Below, piece after piece: positions 1 to 8,185 of a stretch of 43,438 nucleotides of DNA (position 1 is the first letter of the stretch; every line of letters begins with the position of its first letter). The stretch lies in contig NZ_CALBSN010000117.1 in assembly GCF_937967675.1 (NCBI RefSeq), positions 1 to 43,438 on the forward strand, in the 5' to 3' direction. The position numbers were made by a program, and so were the translations under genes. This DNA comes from an uncultured Flavobacterium sp. GTDB lineage: Bacteria > Bacteroidota > Bacteroidia > Flavobacteriales > Flavobacteriaceae. The notes under the pieces are model-generated. The model was not told where the DNA came from, did no database searches, and worked only from the letters and a program-made list of their open reading frames with translations.

Positions 1-92
1 TTGTATTTGATTGATAGTCAATACAATGTACTAATTTTTAGTGTTTTGAGCAACTTTTTTTATAATGCACTACGGGTTAATTTAGGAAAAGT

Positions 93-377
93 TTAGGAAA
101 GCAACTCTATTTCAAAATATCTCAAAATAAAGAAAATAGAAATTAAATTGATTACAAGCGCTAACCAATAATACTTGTTATAATTATGAGTATTGACAGC
201 GATTTCATACAAATTTAAAAGAGGTAAAATTACTACTGCAATCCAAATCGGAATCCAGATAATTTCGGTTTCAAAACCGATAAAATGAATGGTTTCAAAA
301 TTTTGGAAAATAGCAACGAAAATCATTACTAAAACAACAATACTAAGTAAAAGATATATTTTGTTTTTTGTTGCCAT
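93..377 (-). CDS. small membrane protein, unknown function
   Basis: 94-aa protein with three hydrophobic stretches (about residues 8-24, 38-56 and 70-88), so probably an inner-membrane protein. I start it at MATKNK (position 377), one base after the stop of the upstream cvfB-like gene. A longer in-frame start exists at 440, but it would put 21 polar residues inside that neighbour. The tight spacing suggests co-transcription with the cvfB-like gene. I recognise no family. Confidence 0.6.
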   Translation of the reverse strand: MATKNKIYLLLSIVVLVMIFVAIFQNFETIHFIGFETEIIWIPIWIAVVILPLLNLYEIAVNTHNYNKYYWLALVINLISIFFILRYFEIELLS

Positions 378-378
378 A

Positions 379-1215
379 CTAAACCAAATAAATCCCGTCT
401 TCTTTGATTTCGATAAGTTTTTGTTTGTATAAATTTCCAACGGCTTTTTTGAAATTCTTTTTACTCATTTTCAATACCGTTTTAATATCTTCAGGATGGG
501 AATTATCCGTTAATCGTAAGAAACCACGATTGGCTTTTAATTCGTCTAAAATTATTTGCGAAGAAGGTTCGATTGCCTCTACTCCTACTTTACGTAGCAT
601 GACATCAATTTTACCATCAGGACGAATGTTTTTGATATACCCTTTGGTTTTCATTCCGGGTTTTACATCATCATACACTTCATTTTTATACGCTAAACCT
701 TTGTGTTTTTGATTGATGATGCAATTGATTCCGCCTTCAGTAATGTGAGAAATTAAAATATCTACTTCTTCGTTGCGTTGTAAATCTAAATTTTCATTAC
801 TCAAAAACTGATTGGTTTTACTCGAAGCTACCAAACGATTAGTTTTTTCATCCATAGTCATGTAAACCAAGTAACGTTTGCCTTCTTCCATTGGGCGTGC
901 TTGTTCTTTAAACGGAACAAACAAATCTTTCTCCAATCCCCAATCTAAAAAAGCTCCAAATTTGTTGATGTAATTTACTTTCAAATGCGCAAATTCGTTC
1001 AACTTAATATAAGGTTTTAACGTAGTTGCAACAGGGCGTTCTTCGTGATCTAAATACACAAATACGGTTAAATCATCGCCAATAGTAAATTCTTTTGGAA
1101 CGTATTTATTTGGCAATAAAACATCATCTTCTTGTGTGTCTTCGCTTCCTAAAAACAAACCAACTTTTGTATCTCTAAGAATTTTTAACGTATTGAACTG
1201 TCCTATGTGTAACAT
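379..1215 (-). CDS. CvfB-like S1-domain RNA-binding protein
   Basis: 278-aa protein resembling the CvfB/YitL family: tandem S1-like OB domains followed by a C-terminal winged helix (about residues 215-278, with KMSKKNFKKAVGNLYKQ as the recognition-helix region). The S1 signature is visible around residues 70-100 (INKFGAFLDWGLEKDLFVP). Family members bind RNA and act as post-transcriptional regulators; that role is inferred here. The start is set at MLHIGQFNTL (1215) because a TAnnTTTG promoter box lies at 1243-1236, downstream of the alternative start at 1248. It is likely in one transcript with the small membrane gene that follows. Confidence 0.85.
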   Translation of the reverse strand: MLHIGQFNTLKILRDTKVGLFLGSEDTQEDDVLLPNKYVPKEFTIGDDLTVFVYLDHEERPVATTLKPYIKLNEFAHLKVNYINKFGAFLDWGLEKDLFVPFKEQARPMEEGKRYLVYMTMDEKTNRLVASSKTNQFLSNENLDLQRNEEVDILISHITEGGINCIINQKHKGLAYKNEVYDDVKPGMKTKGYIKNIRPDGKIDVMLRKVGVEAIEPSSQIILDELKANRGFLRLTDNSHPEDIKTVLKMSKKNFKKAVGNLYKQKLIEIKEDGIYLV

Positions 1216-1235
1216 AAATAAAAATAAATAAAGCG

Positions 1236-1243
1236 CAAAGGTA
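1236..1243 (-). promoter_or_regulatory. -7 promoter box of the cvfB-like gene
   Basis: On the minus strand this reads TACCTTTG, an exact match to the Bacteroidota TAnnTTTG box, about 20 nt before the chosen start at 1215. I saw no clear TTTG at the expected upstream spacing. Confidence 0.5.
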
Positions 1244-1254
1244 AGCATTTTAAA

Positions 1255-1303
1255 AATTAGAATTTAGAAATTAGAATTCCGAAATTAGAATTCCGAAATT
1301 CAG
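1255..1303. repeat. 14-bp tandem repeat
   Basis: Unit GAAATTAGAATTCC occurs twice in tandem (1267-1280, 1281-1294), with a partial third copy after it and a degenerate copy before it. It lies between the cvfB-like promoter and the terminator behind the porin gene. Confidence 0.7.
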
Positions 1304-1309
1304 AAAACA

Positions 1310-1345
1310 AAAAACCACAAATCAATTATTGAAATGTGGTTTTTA
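1310..1345 (-). terminator. terminator of the porin gene
   Basis: Inverted repeat AAAACCACA (1311-1319) / TGTGGTTTT (1335-1343) with a 15-nt loop and flanking A/T runs. It lies 20 bp beyond the porin stop codon. Confidence 0.65.
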
Positions 1346-1363
1346 AAATTGTATTTATTGAAA

Positions 1364-2602
1364 TTAAATTCCGATTTCTACTTGGAAACGAACATACCAA
1401 TTTTGTTTGTTAGTTCCGTCGAAAAATTCTTGTTTTTCTGTTGTAAATTCTGCTTGAAGTTTTAAAGCATGTTCCCAAATGTATTTATTTACACCAAAAC
1501 TTAATTGTTCTGTATTTGGATAAAATACCTTTACTTCGTTGTCAACTTTTTGTTTTGAAAAACGACCAATAACTTCGTATTTTGAAGGAAAACAGTAGCT
1601 TAATTGATTATCAAAACCGTTTCCAACAAAAACCGCTCTACTCAATAATGGATTAGTTGCTGATGTTGTGATAGCTTTACTAGCATCTCTCATCATATAA
1701 GTAGACATAAAAGCCCAACCATTGTATTTTCCTATAAAGTCTAATAAAACAGTAGATAAATTACTAGTTTCATATAATAAATCACCCATCTGACCTTGTG
1801 ATTCTCTTGCTTTATCATTGTAATTGTAAACTCCAGAAATCATAAATTTAGGCTTTTGTTCTCTTAACAAATCTCCTTCAAAATAATGACCATCTTTCTT
1901 AAACTTACCTAAAGGCATTAATTCAATTTTTCCAGAGTAAGATAAACCATTATTATCTTTTAAAGTTGAATTTGTGCTATTTGTTGTCCAGTTTCTTCCT
2001 TCTCCTAAAGTTACAGCACCTTTAAAGTTATAAGAAAACTTATTCTCATATTCATTTAAATTTGCAAAATGGAAACCAAAATCACGGTCTGTATTAAATC
2101 GAGAGTTGTTTATACTTCTATCGGTTAACTGAATAGCTCCTGATGAATTTACAGCTTGTCTAGTTCCAGGTAATTTAGTAACTCCAAAACCATATTGCCA
2201 ATGCATATTCGGACGATAATATACAACCGCATCCCTAATTACGTTTAAGTTTTCATTTGCTCTTACTGGCCCAACATCTCCAGCACCAAATGATAATTGA
2301 ATCACATATAAATATTTTGGACTCCCTACATATCCATCGAAACGCAATCGTAAACGACGCACTTGAGCTTCATAAAATGGATCAACACCTTCATTGTTAT
2401 AATATGTCAATCGATCTTGCATTCTAAAACGAATATTGAACTGGAAAATACTATCTGGAGATGTTAAACCTACACCTTTACCAAAACTATAATAGGGTAA
2501 CGAGGTTAGCTTTAAATCATTGTCTTTTGTAGATACTTTTATGTCCTGAGCACTTGAAAATGCAGTAGTTACTAAAAGTAAAATTGTAATTAATTTTTTC
2601 AT
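1364..2602 (-). CDS. outer-membrane porin, phosphate-selective porin O/P type
   Basis: 412-aa protein with a typical signal peptide (MKKLITILLLVTTAFSSAQ, cleavage after residue about 18) and alternating-hydrophobicity beta strands throughout, ending in an aromatic/hydrophobic terminal strand (VRFQVEIGI) as outer-membrane barrels do. Layout and motifs (FRMQDRLTYYNN near residue 58, RRLRLRFDGYV near residue 85) match the Porin_O_P family. The substrate cannot be told; phosphate or other anions are only suggested by the family name. It is a single gene with its own promoter box and terminator, divergent from prmA. Confidence 0.85.
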   Translation of the reverse strand: MKKLITILLLVTTAFSSAQDIKVSTKDNDLKLTSLPYYSFGKGVGLTSPDSIFQFNIRFRMQDRLTYYNNEGVDPFYEAQVRRLRLRFDGYVGSPKYLYVIQLSFGAGDVGPVRANENLNVIRDAVVYYRPNMHWQYGFGVTKLPGTRQAVNSSGAIQLTDRSINNSRFNTDRDFGFHFANLNEYENKFSYNFKGAVTLGEGRNWTTNSTNSTLKDNNGLSYSGKIELMPLGKFKKDGHYFEGDLLREQKPKFMISGVYNYNDKARESQGQMGDLLYETSNLSTVLLDFIGKYNGWAFMSTYMMRDASKAITTSATNPLLSRAVFVGNGFDNQLSYCFPSKYEVIGRFSKQKVDNEVKVFYPNTEQLSFGVNKYIWEHALKLQAEFTTEKQEFFDGTNKQNWYVRFQVEIGI

Positions 2603-2627
2603 TTGTTATGTTGTTGTTTATTTTGTG

Positions 2628-2635
2628 CAAACTTA
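2628..2635 (-). promoter_or_regulatory. -7 promoter box of the porin gene
   Basis: Minus-strand TAAGTTTG fits TAnnTTTG and lies 26 nt before the porin start. No well-spaced upstream TTTG is visible. Confidence 0.45.
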
Positions 2636-2670
2636 ACATCAAAACAAGGTTAAGTATGTTAAGTAAATAT

Positions 2671-2678
2671 TACCTTTG
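2671..2678 (+). promoter_or_regulatory. -7 promoter box of prmA
   Basis: TACCTTTG, an exact TAnnTTTG match ending 15 nt before the prmA ATG. A TTG codon at 2676 that could extend the reading frame lies inside this box, so it cannot be the start. Confidence 0.5.
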
Positions 2679-2693
2679 CAAAAAATTAACGTT

Positions 2694-3527
2694 ATGTCGA
2701 ATATATACATTGGATATCATTTTACCATAGAACCATTAGAATTAGGTAGTGAAATTTTAATCGCAGAATTAGGTGAAAAAGCATTTGAAAGCTTCATCGA
2801 AACTGAAACTGGAATTTCGGCCTTTGTTCAAAAGGATCTATGGGATACAAATATATTAGAAGATATTCAAATTTTAGATAATCCAGAATTTAAAATCGAA
2901 TATACTTTTGAAGAAATTGAGCAAGTAAATTGGAATGAAGAATGGGAGAAAAACTTCGAGCCCATTGATGTAGACGGAAAATGTCACGTAAGAGCACCAT
3001 TTCATGAAAAAACAAATGCTGAATTTGACATCGTAATTGAACCTAAAATGAGTTTTGGAACAGGTCATCATGAAACCACTCACATGATGATTCAACATTT
3101 GTTAGAAACGGATTTAGTAGGAAAGAAAACCTTAGATATGGGATGTGGAACTGCCATTTTAGCCATTTTAGCTGAGATGAAAGGCGCACAACCTATTGAT
3201 GCTATTGATATTGACAATTGGTGTTACTTAAACTCAATTGAAAATGCAGAGCGTAATAATTGCAAACATATATCGGTTTACGAAGGAGATGCTTCTTTAT
3301 TAGTGGGTAAAAAATATGATGTGATTATTGCTAACATCAACCGTAATATTTTATTAAACGATATGCAACAATATGTAGCTTGTTTAAACGAAAACGGAAT
3401 TTTATTCTTAAGTGGATTCTATACTGAAGATATTCCTGTGATTTCGGAAAGTTGTACCTCTAAAGGTTTAACTTATGTTAAACAATTTGAACGCAACAAT
3501 TGGGTAGCTTTAAAATTTAAAAAATAG
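2694..3527 (+). CDS. prmA: ribosomal protein L11 methyltransferase
   Basis: 277-aa SAM-dependent methyltransferase that trimethylates ribosomal protein L11. The N-terminal domain (about residues 1-95) is the L11-docking part. The catalytic domain carries the PrmA signature FGTGHHETT and the SAM-binding motif LDMGCGTAIL, followed by a conserved IDIDNW acidic strand and the NINRNIL segment. Length is normal for the Bacteroidota enzyme. The start at 2694 (MSNIYIGYHF) is dictated by the promoter box just upstream. clpS follows after 59 bp but has its own promoter. Confidence 0.95.
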   Translation: MSNIYIGYHFTIEPLELGSEILIAELGEKAFESFIETETGISAFVQKDLWDTNILEDIQILDNPEFKIEYTFEEIEQVNWNEEWEKNFEPIDVDGKCHVRAPFHEKTNAEFDIVIEPKMSFGTGHHETTHMMIQHLLETDLVGKKTLDMGCGTAILAILAEMKGAQPIDAIDIDNWCYLNSIENAERNNCKHISVYEGDASLLVGKKYDVIIANINRNILLNDMQQYVACLNENGILFLSGFYTEDIPVISESCTSKGLTYVKQFERNNWVALKFKK

Positions 3528-3530
3528 AAT

Positions 3531-3561
3531 TTTGGATTTTATAATTAATATTATAAATTTG
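3531..3561 (+). promoter_or_regulatory. promoter of clpS
   Basis: TTTG (3531-3534), 19 nt, TAAATTTG (3554-3561): both Bacteroidota elements at standard spacing, ending 25 nt before the clpS ATG. Confidence 0.6.
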
Positions 3562-3586
3562 TTACGCAACCGATAAGAAAAAGAAA

Positions 3587-3862
3587 ATGAGTACAATAGA
3601 AAAAATCAAAGAAGAAATTTTAGTTGAAGAAGCTATTGGTTTGAATCATGAAATTGTATTACATAATGACGATGTAAATACATTTGATCATGTAATTGAC
3701 ACTTTAGTTCGAGTATGCAATCATGATGATTTACAAGCAGAACAATGTGCAATTTTAGTTCATTACAAAGGAAAATGTACGGTTAAAACAGGTTCTCTGG
3801 AAGAATTAAAACCACAATGCTCTGCTCTATTAGATGCAGGTTTAAGTGCTGAATTGATATAA
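3587..3862 (+). CDS. clpS: ATP-dependent Clp protease adaptor
   Basis: 91-aa ClpS. The family binds N-degron substrates and hands them to ClpAP-type proteases. The hallmark HNDDVNTFDHVIDTL (about residues 26-40) forms the substrate pocket, and the C-terminal half (about residues 50-80, including the HYKGK and CSALLDAGL segments) completes the fold. Full length. It is followed at once by a strong shared hairpin. Confidence 0.93.
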   Translation: MSTIEKIKEEILVEEAIGLNHEIVLHNDDVNTFDHVIDTLVRVCNHDDLQAEQCAILVHYKGKCTVKTGSLEELKPQCSALLDAGLSAELI

Positions 3863-3863
3863 A

Positions 3864-3890
3864 AAAAGTCCCGATTAAATCGGGACTTTT
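3864..3890. terminator. bidirectional terminator between clpS and the HMA gene
   Basis: Stem GTCCCGAT/ATCGGGAC with a 3-nt loop, flanked by A-run and T-run, so it works for both converging genes. Its right arm touches the stop of the minus-strand gene. Confidence 0.85.
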
Positions 3891-4159
3891 TATGAACTCA
3901 TTTTTCCAATAGCGCAACTTACATAAGACTTCGCTTTTTCCATTAAACTATTGGCTTCTCCATCTTCGGGATATCCTAATGATTTTAATTTTTCTTTAAC
4001 TTCCTGTAACTTTTCATCCGTTCCATAATCAAATGTTACCGAACTTTCTTCAACATTTACAGCAACATTTTGTATCGTTTCGATAGATGAAATTCCTTTG
4101 GAAATTGTATTAGCGCAACCGCCACATTTTAAATTTTGTATAGGAATTGTTGTTTGCAT
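3890..4159 (-). CDS. heavy-metal-associated (HMA) domain protein
   Basis: 89-aa cytosolic protein with a single ferredoxin-like HMA fold at residues 1-65 and a short C-terminal tail containing a further Cys (VSCAIGKM). The metal site is C12-G-G-C15 in NLKCGGCAN. The standard family motif is MxCxxC, and here the residue two before the first Cys is Leu. The role is probably copper or other soft-metal chaperoning. It lies 77 bp downstream of the YeeE/YedE pair on the same strand and may share its transcript. Confidence 0.85.
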   Translation of the reverse strand: MQTTIPIQNLKCGGCANTISKGISSIETIQNVAVNVEESSVTFDYGTDEKLQEVKEKLKSLGYPEDGEANSLMEKAKSYVSCAIGKMSS

Positions 4160-4236
4160 AACTCATTATTTTTAATGACACAAATTTACAAAATATACAA
4201 CCAACACACTACAAAATCACTTACTTTAACTTAACT

Positions 4237-4650
4237 TTAATGAGGTAATTTGTCTTTTATCAAACCATAAATATAGGTTCCTAAAAGAGCTCCTATTAAA
4301 ACTACAGCAATAGCGTAAGTTCCTGTACCTAAAAGTATAAATATTGGTCCAGGACAACATCCTACAAGAGCCCATCCTAATCCAAATAAAGTCCCCCCAA
4401 TAATGTAACGCCAAAAACCACGTTCTTTTTCAATTATATTAATTGGCAAACCGTTATAATCTTTTACTTTATATTTCTTTATAATTTGTAATCCTACAAT
4501 ACCTGTAAATAATGCTGTTCCAATAATTCCATACATATGAAACGATTGAAAATAAAACATTTCATAAATGCGATACCAAGAAACTGCTTCTGCTTTGGTT
4601 AAAACAATTCCGAAGAATATTCCGGTAAGAAAAAATCTTGCTAATTTCAT
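4237..4650 (-). CDS. YeeE/YedE-type transporter, C-terminal half (DUF6691-like)
   Basis: 137-aa polytopic membrane protein with about four hydrophobic segments. It carries the conserved cysteine loop GCCPGPIF (about residues 98-105). In the one-chain YeeE/YedE (TsuA-type) thiosulfate transporters such a Cys lies in the second repeat, so this is the second half of a split transporter. It starts 2 bp after the stop of the partner gene. Function as a thiosulfate/sulfur-compound importer is inferred from the family. Confidence 0.8.
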   Translation of the reverse strand: MKLARFFLTGIFFGIVLTKAEAVSWYRIYEMFYFQSFHMYGIIGTALFTGIVGLQIIKKYKVKDYNGLPINIIEKERGFWRYIIGGTLFGLGWALVGCCPGPIFILLGTGTYAIAVVLIGALLGTYIYGLIKDKLPH

Positions 4651-4652
4651 AA

Positions 4653-5219
4653 TTAAGCCGTTTTAAAGATTAGAGGTAAAATATAATGTGCCATAGCTAA
4701 TCCTCCAATAAAGAAACCAATAACAGCTACTAATGATGGTAATTGTAAATTGCTTAACCCCGATATAGCATGACCTGATGTACAACCACCCGCATATCGC
4801 GTTCCGAAACCAATTAGTAAACCTCCAAGCAATAAAATTGCAAATCCTTTTGGAGATTGTAATGTTGCAACGCTAAAAATAGCATCAGGCATTAATTTAC
4901 CATTTGGAGCATCAATTTCAAGTGTTTGCAATTGCGCAATAGTTTCTGGATTTATATTAACACCACTTCCATCTGATAAAAAGTAAAAAGCGATAAATCC
5001 ACCCACAAAAGCACCTAAAACAACAGCTAAGCTCCATTTTTGTTCGCGCCAATCCAATTTAAAAAAATCGCTAAACTTTCCAGCTCCTGCCATAGAACAC
5101 ATGGTGCGCAAATTAGAAGACATTCCAAACGATTTACCAAAATAAGTTAAAATTAACATGGTTAATCCAATCAAAAAACCTGAAATGGCCCAATGCCAAG
5201 TTCCAAAAATATAGTTCAT
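4653..5219 (-). CDS. YeeE/YedE-type transporter, N-terminal half
   Basis: 188-aa membrane protein with about five hydrophobic segments. It contains the family's conserved cysteines in LRTMCSMAG (near residue 40) and GGCTSGHAISG (near residue 150). It is the first gene of a two-gene operon with the 137-aa half. Together they reproduce the three-cysteine relay described for TsuA-type thiosulfate channels. No rhodanese or TusA-like partner is next to it. Confidence 0.83.
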   Translation of the reverse strand: MNYIFGTWHWAISGFLIGLTMLILTYFGKSFGMSSNLRTMCSMAGAGKFSDFFKLDWREQKWSLAVVLGAFVGGFIAFYFLSDGSGVNINPETIAQLQTLEIDAPNGKLMPDAIFSVATLQSPKGFAILLLGGLLIGFGTRYAGGCTSGHAISGLSNLQLPSLVAVIGFFIGGLAMAHYILPLIFKTA

Positions 5220-5236
5220 CGCAATTCAATTTTGCA

Positions 5237-5244
5237 CAAAAATA
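5237..5244 (-). promoter_or_regulatory. -7 promoter box of the YeeE/YedE operon
   Basis: Minus-strand TATTTTTG fits TAnnTTTG, 18 nt before the start at 5219. Confidence 0.45.
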
Positions 5245-5286
5245 GAAATTCAAATTGGGATTTATAACTTTTAAAGCAATTTATAC

Positions 5287-5294
5287 TAAATTTG
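5287..5294 (+). promoter_or_regulatory. -7 promoter box of the DUF4199-like gene
   Basis: TAAATTTG fits TAnnTTTG, 24 nt before the ATG at 5319. Confidence 0.4.
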
Positions 5295-5318
5295 AACTAT
5301 TAAATAAAAACCATTATA

Positions 5319-5801
5319 ATGAAAAAATTTTCAATTGAATTCAAATGGGCAATTATTGCTAACATCCTTTTCTTAGCTTGGATGACTTTAGAAAAACAAT
5401 TAGGGTTTCATAACGAAAAAATTAAATGGCAAATGGCTTTTACCTTGCTATTTTTTATCCCTTCATTTTTGATTTATCTATTAGCACTTTTAGACAAAAA
5501 GAAAAATTATTATCAAAATAATATGAATTGGCGACAAGGTTTTATCTCTGCAATAATAATTTCATTTATTGTGGCTGTTTTTTCACCATTAGCACAATTT
5601 ATAACACATGAAATTATTTCGCCATTGTATTTTGAAAAACTCATTAAATTATCGGTAGAAAATCAAAGAATGACGCAAGAACAAGCCGAAAATTATTTTA
5701 ACCTTACATCTTATATTTGGCAAAGTATATCAGGTGGCATTTCTTCAGGTGTTATAATTGGCGCGATTGTTGCTTACTTAATTAGAACTAAATCTGTTTG
5801 A
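5319..5801 (+). CDS. DUF4199-like membrane protein
   Basis: 160-aa inner-membrane protein with four hydrophobic segments (about residues 10-25, 38-58, 74-96, 134-153). Layout and the FKWAIIANILFLAWM start resemble DUF4199 proteins, which are widespread in Bacteroidota and have no known role. Its stop codon lies 2 bp before the ATG of the lipoprotein gene, so the two are surely co-transcribed. Confidence 0.7.
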   Translation: MKKFSIEFKWAIIANILFLAWMTLEKQLGFHNEKIKWQMAFTLLFFIPSFLIYLLALLDKKKNYYQNNMNWRQGFISAIIISFIVAVFSPLAQFITHEIISPLYFEKLIKLSVENQRMTQEQAENYFNLTSYIWQSISGGISSGVIIGAIVAYLIRTKSV

Positions 5802-5803
5802 TA

Positions 5804-6265
5804 ATGAAAATTTTACTATCACTATGCTCCTTAGCACTACTTAGCAGTTGCGTAAGTACTGAATCTACATTAAAAAATATCGACAAAACCGCAATACGTC
5901 CAGCCATAAAAAATAAAGCGTATGCCATTACAGAATATGCAACTGATACAAAATACGGTTATGATAAAGATTATCCGATAAACATTGGTTTTATTCATGA
6001 AAAACAAGAAGACATTAATGTAGCCTATTTTTTCAATGGCTTAAGTGGTCCAAAAGGAGAAAAAATTACATATAAAAAAATTGATACCTGCTGTCCGTTT
6101 CCTTCTAAAAACAGTTTAATGGGTGCAGGTACTATTGGTATTTATGAAGTGTCTTTTGAAGGTAGTTCTAAAACTATCATATTGTACTTTAATATCTATG
6201 AAAAAGGAAAAATACTATGCCCTAAAGGTTTTACTATAAAACAAATACAAGAAATTGATAAATAA
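5804..6265 (+). CDS. putative lipoprotein
   Basis: 153-aa protein starting MKILLSLCSLALLSSC. The lipobox LLSSC with Cys16 predicts a lipid-anchored envelope protein. The region after the anchor is soluble and contains a CCPFPSK motif. I recognise no family. The TTG at 5798 that extends the frame overlaps the preceding stop; the ATG at 5804 is the natural start. Confidence 0.7.
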   Translation: MKILLSLCSLALLSSCVSTESTLKNIDKTAIRPAIKNKAYAITEYATDTKYGYDKDYPINIGFIHEKQEDINVAYFFNGLSGPKGEKITYKKIDTCCPFPSKNSLMGAGTIGIYEVSFEGSSKTIILYFNIYEKGKILCPKGFTIKQIQEIDK

Positions 6266-6293
6266 AAACATTTTTATTATATGTAACATTTGT

Positions 6294-6330
6294 AACCTTT
6301 TCTTCTGCTAAAGAAAAGGTTTTTATTTTT
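6294..6330 (+). terminator. terminator after the lipoprotein gene
   Basis: Perfect 11-bp stem AACCTTTTCTT (6294-6304) / AAGAAAAGGTT (6311-6321) followed by a T-rich run. The tail runs straight into the kdsA promoter box. Confidence 0.8.
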
Positions 6331-6337
6331 ATCTTTG
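6330..6337 (+). promoter_or_regulatory. -7 promoter box of kdsA
   Basis: TATCTTTG, exact TAnnTTTG match, 21 nt before the kdsA ATG at 6359. It rules out the alternative upstream start at 6335. Confidence 0.5.
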
Positions 6338-6358
6338 CACCTTCAAAATCAACACAAA

Positions 6359-7177
6359 ATGAATTTAACAAACATTCCTCAAATAAAACACACTGAAAGT
6401 GGTAACTTTTTTTTATTAGCTGGACCTTGTGCTATAGAAGGTGAAGAAATGGCTTTACGTATTGCAGAAAAAATAGTTTCTGTTACTGATAAATTACAAA
6501 TTCCATACGTTTTTAAAGGTTCTTTTAAAAAGGCCAACCGATCAAGAGTAGATAGTTTTACCGGAATAGGCGATGAAAAAGCCTTAAAAATTCTTCAAAA
6601 AGTTTCAAAAGAATTTGGTGTACCTACGGTTACCGATATCCATACTAATGAAGATGCAGTAATGGCCGCTGAATATGTTGATATTTTACAAATACCGGCT
6701 TTCTTAGTTCGTCAAACAGATTTAGTAGTAGCAGCTGCAAACACGGGTAAAACTGTAAACTTGAAAAAAGGGCAATTCATGAGTCCGGAAAGCATGAAAC
6801 ATGCAGTTCAAAAAGTATTGGATAGTCACAACAAAAATGTAATGGTTACAGACAGAGGAACCATGTTTGGTTACCAAGATATGATTGTAGATTTTAGGGG
6901 AATTCCAACCATGCAACAATATGCTTCAACTGTATTAGATGTAACCCACTCACTTCAACAACCTAATCAAACAACTGGTGTTACAGGAGGCCGACCTGAT
7001 ATGATTGAAACCATTGCTAAAGCAGGAATTGCAGTTGGTGTCGATGGAATTTTTATTGAAACCCATTTTGATCCCGCAAATGCCAAAAGTGATGGCGCTA
7101 ATATGTTACACCTGGATTACTTTGAAGGCTTAATGACAAAATTAGTAGCTATCCGAAAAACCGTTAATCAATTTTAA
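6359..7177 (+). CDS. kdsA: 3-deoxy-8-phosphooctulonate synthase (KDO8P synthase)
   Basis: 272-aa cytosolic enzyme that condenses phosphoenolpyruvate with arabinose-5-phosphate to KDO-8-phosphate for the lipopolysaccharide inner core. Family motifs are all present: GPCAIEG near the N-terminus, the PEP/phosphate-binding FKGSFKKANRSR, QIPAFLVRQTDL, and HFDPANAKSDGANML near the C-terminus. Full length. The next gene follows after 16 bp and may be co-transcribed. Confidence 0.95.
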   Translation: MNLTNIPQIKHTESGNFFLLAGPCAIEGEEMALRIAEKIVSVTDKLQIPYVFKGSFKKANRSRVDSFTGIGDEKALKILQKVSKEFGVPTVTDIHTNEDAVMAAEYVDILQIPAFLVRQTDLVVAAANTGKTVNLKKGQFMSPESMKHAVQKVLDSHNKNVMVTDRGTMFGYQDMIVDFRGIPTMQQYASTVLDVTHSLQQPNQTTGVTGGRPDMIETIAKAGIAVGVDGIFIETHFDPANAKSDGANMLHLDYFEGLMTKLVAIRKTVNQF

Positions 7178-7193
7178 TTTTTTATAACTTCAA

Positions 7194-8039
7194 ATGAAAC
7201 ATCCATTTTTAATGGCTGTACTAACTTTTTGTGTTTTTTCACAGTACACCTTTTCGCAAGAAACAGTAGAAAATCCTGAAAAATACACGAGCAATAACAA
7301 AGGGAAATTCTACATCTTCTGGGGAGGTAATAGGGAATCTTATTCAAGATCTGACATTCGTTTTAAAGGAGCTGATTACGACTTTACGATTCACAATGTG
7401 GGGGCTCACGATAAACCAAAAGGATGGCACTGCGATTATTTTAACCCTGCAAGAATGACCATTCCTCAAACCAATTTAAGAATTGGGTATTTTATTTCCA
7501 ACCATTACAATATCTCTATTGGAGTTGACCACATGAAATATGTAATGTATAACGACAGAAGAGTAAACTATACAGGATATTATCCTAATGCTGGTTCTTA
7601 TAACGAAAATCCTAGTGGAGGACAACTTACATTAGATGAAGATTTTTTAACTTTTGAACACACTGATGGTCTAAATTATGTAAATACTGAGATTTCAAGA
7701 GTTGATGATATTTCTTCATTATTACAACTACCTAATACTGATAAATTTCAAATTAACGTAACAGAAGGTGTTGGAGCAGGTCTTCTTTATCCTAAAACCA
7801 ATACAAAACTACTGGGAAAAGATCGCTATGATGAATTTCATGTTGCAGGATATGGTATATCAGCTAAAGTTGGACTTAACTTTACATTCTACAAACATTT
7901 CTTTATCCAAACTGAATTAAAAGGAGGATATATCGACATGAATGATATAAGAACTACTAGAAGCACAGCTGATTCAGCAGAACAACACTTTTGGTTCTTA
8001 CAAAGAATCGTATCTATTGGAGGAATCTTTAGAATCTAA
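7194..8039 (+). CDS. exported protein, probable outer-membrane beta-barrel, unknown function
   Basis: 281-aa protein with a signal peptide (MKHPFLMAVLTFCVFSQYTFSQ). The mature part has alternating strands such as TNLRIGYFISNHYNISIGVDH and ISAKVGLNFTFYKHFFIQTE and ends in a short aromatic strand (GGIFRI), typical of small outer-membrane barrels. I cannot assign a function. It sits 16 bp behind kdsA. Confidence 0.65.
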   Translation: MKHPFLMAVLTFCVFSQYTFSQETVENPEKYTSNNKGKFYIFWGGNRESYSRSDIRFKGADYDFTIHNVGAHDKPKGWHCDYFNPARMTIPQTNLRIGYFISNHYNISIGVDHMKYVMYNDRRVNYTGYYPNAGSYNENPSGGQLTLDEDFLTFEHTDGLNYVNTEISRVDDISSLLQLPNTDKFQINVTEGVGAGLLYPKTNTKLLGKDRYDEFHVAGYGISAKVGLNFTFYKHFFIQTELKGGYIDMNDIRTTRSTADSAEQHFWFLQRIVSIGGIFRI

Positions 8040-8134
8040 AACATAATGTAAATAAAACTAAGCCACGCTATCTTAATGATGTGTGGTTTTTTTTATTTCT
8101 TTATAAGTACGTGTATTAAAATAATTCAAAAATA

Positions 8135-8184
8135 TTTGGTCAATAAATTATTTATTATTTACTTTGTATTTCAAAGTACTTTAA
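8135..8184 (+). promoter_or_regulatory. promoter with overlapping palindromic operator
   Basis: TTTG (8135-8138), 20 nt, TTACTTTG (8159-8166, one mismatch to TAnnTTTG). The -7 box runs into an inverted repeat with arms CTTTG/CAAAG and then the palindrome AAAGTACTTT. Nearly the same sequence recurs at 9165-9189 before the Coq4-like gene. The winged-helix protein encoded between the two sites is the obvious candidate to bind both. Confidence 0.5.
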
Positions 8185-8185
8185 A

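Noticed and set aside
1267..1300. AATTCCGAAATT words near the cvfB-like gene as members of the AATTCNNGAATT regulon
   Set aside because: They carry a mismatch in the arm, arise from a simple 14-bp tandem repeat and lie in core chromosome beyond the promoter, not upstream of a second one.
8055..8095. Possible terminator after the exported barrel protein
   Set aside because: Only a four-base CCAC/GTGG stem before the T-run; too weak to list as a terminator.
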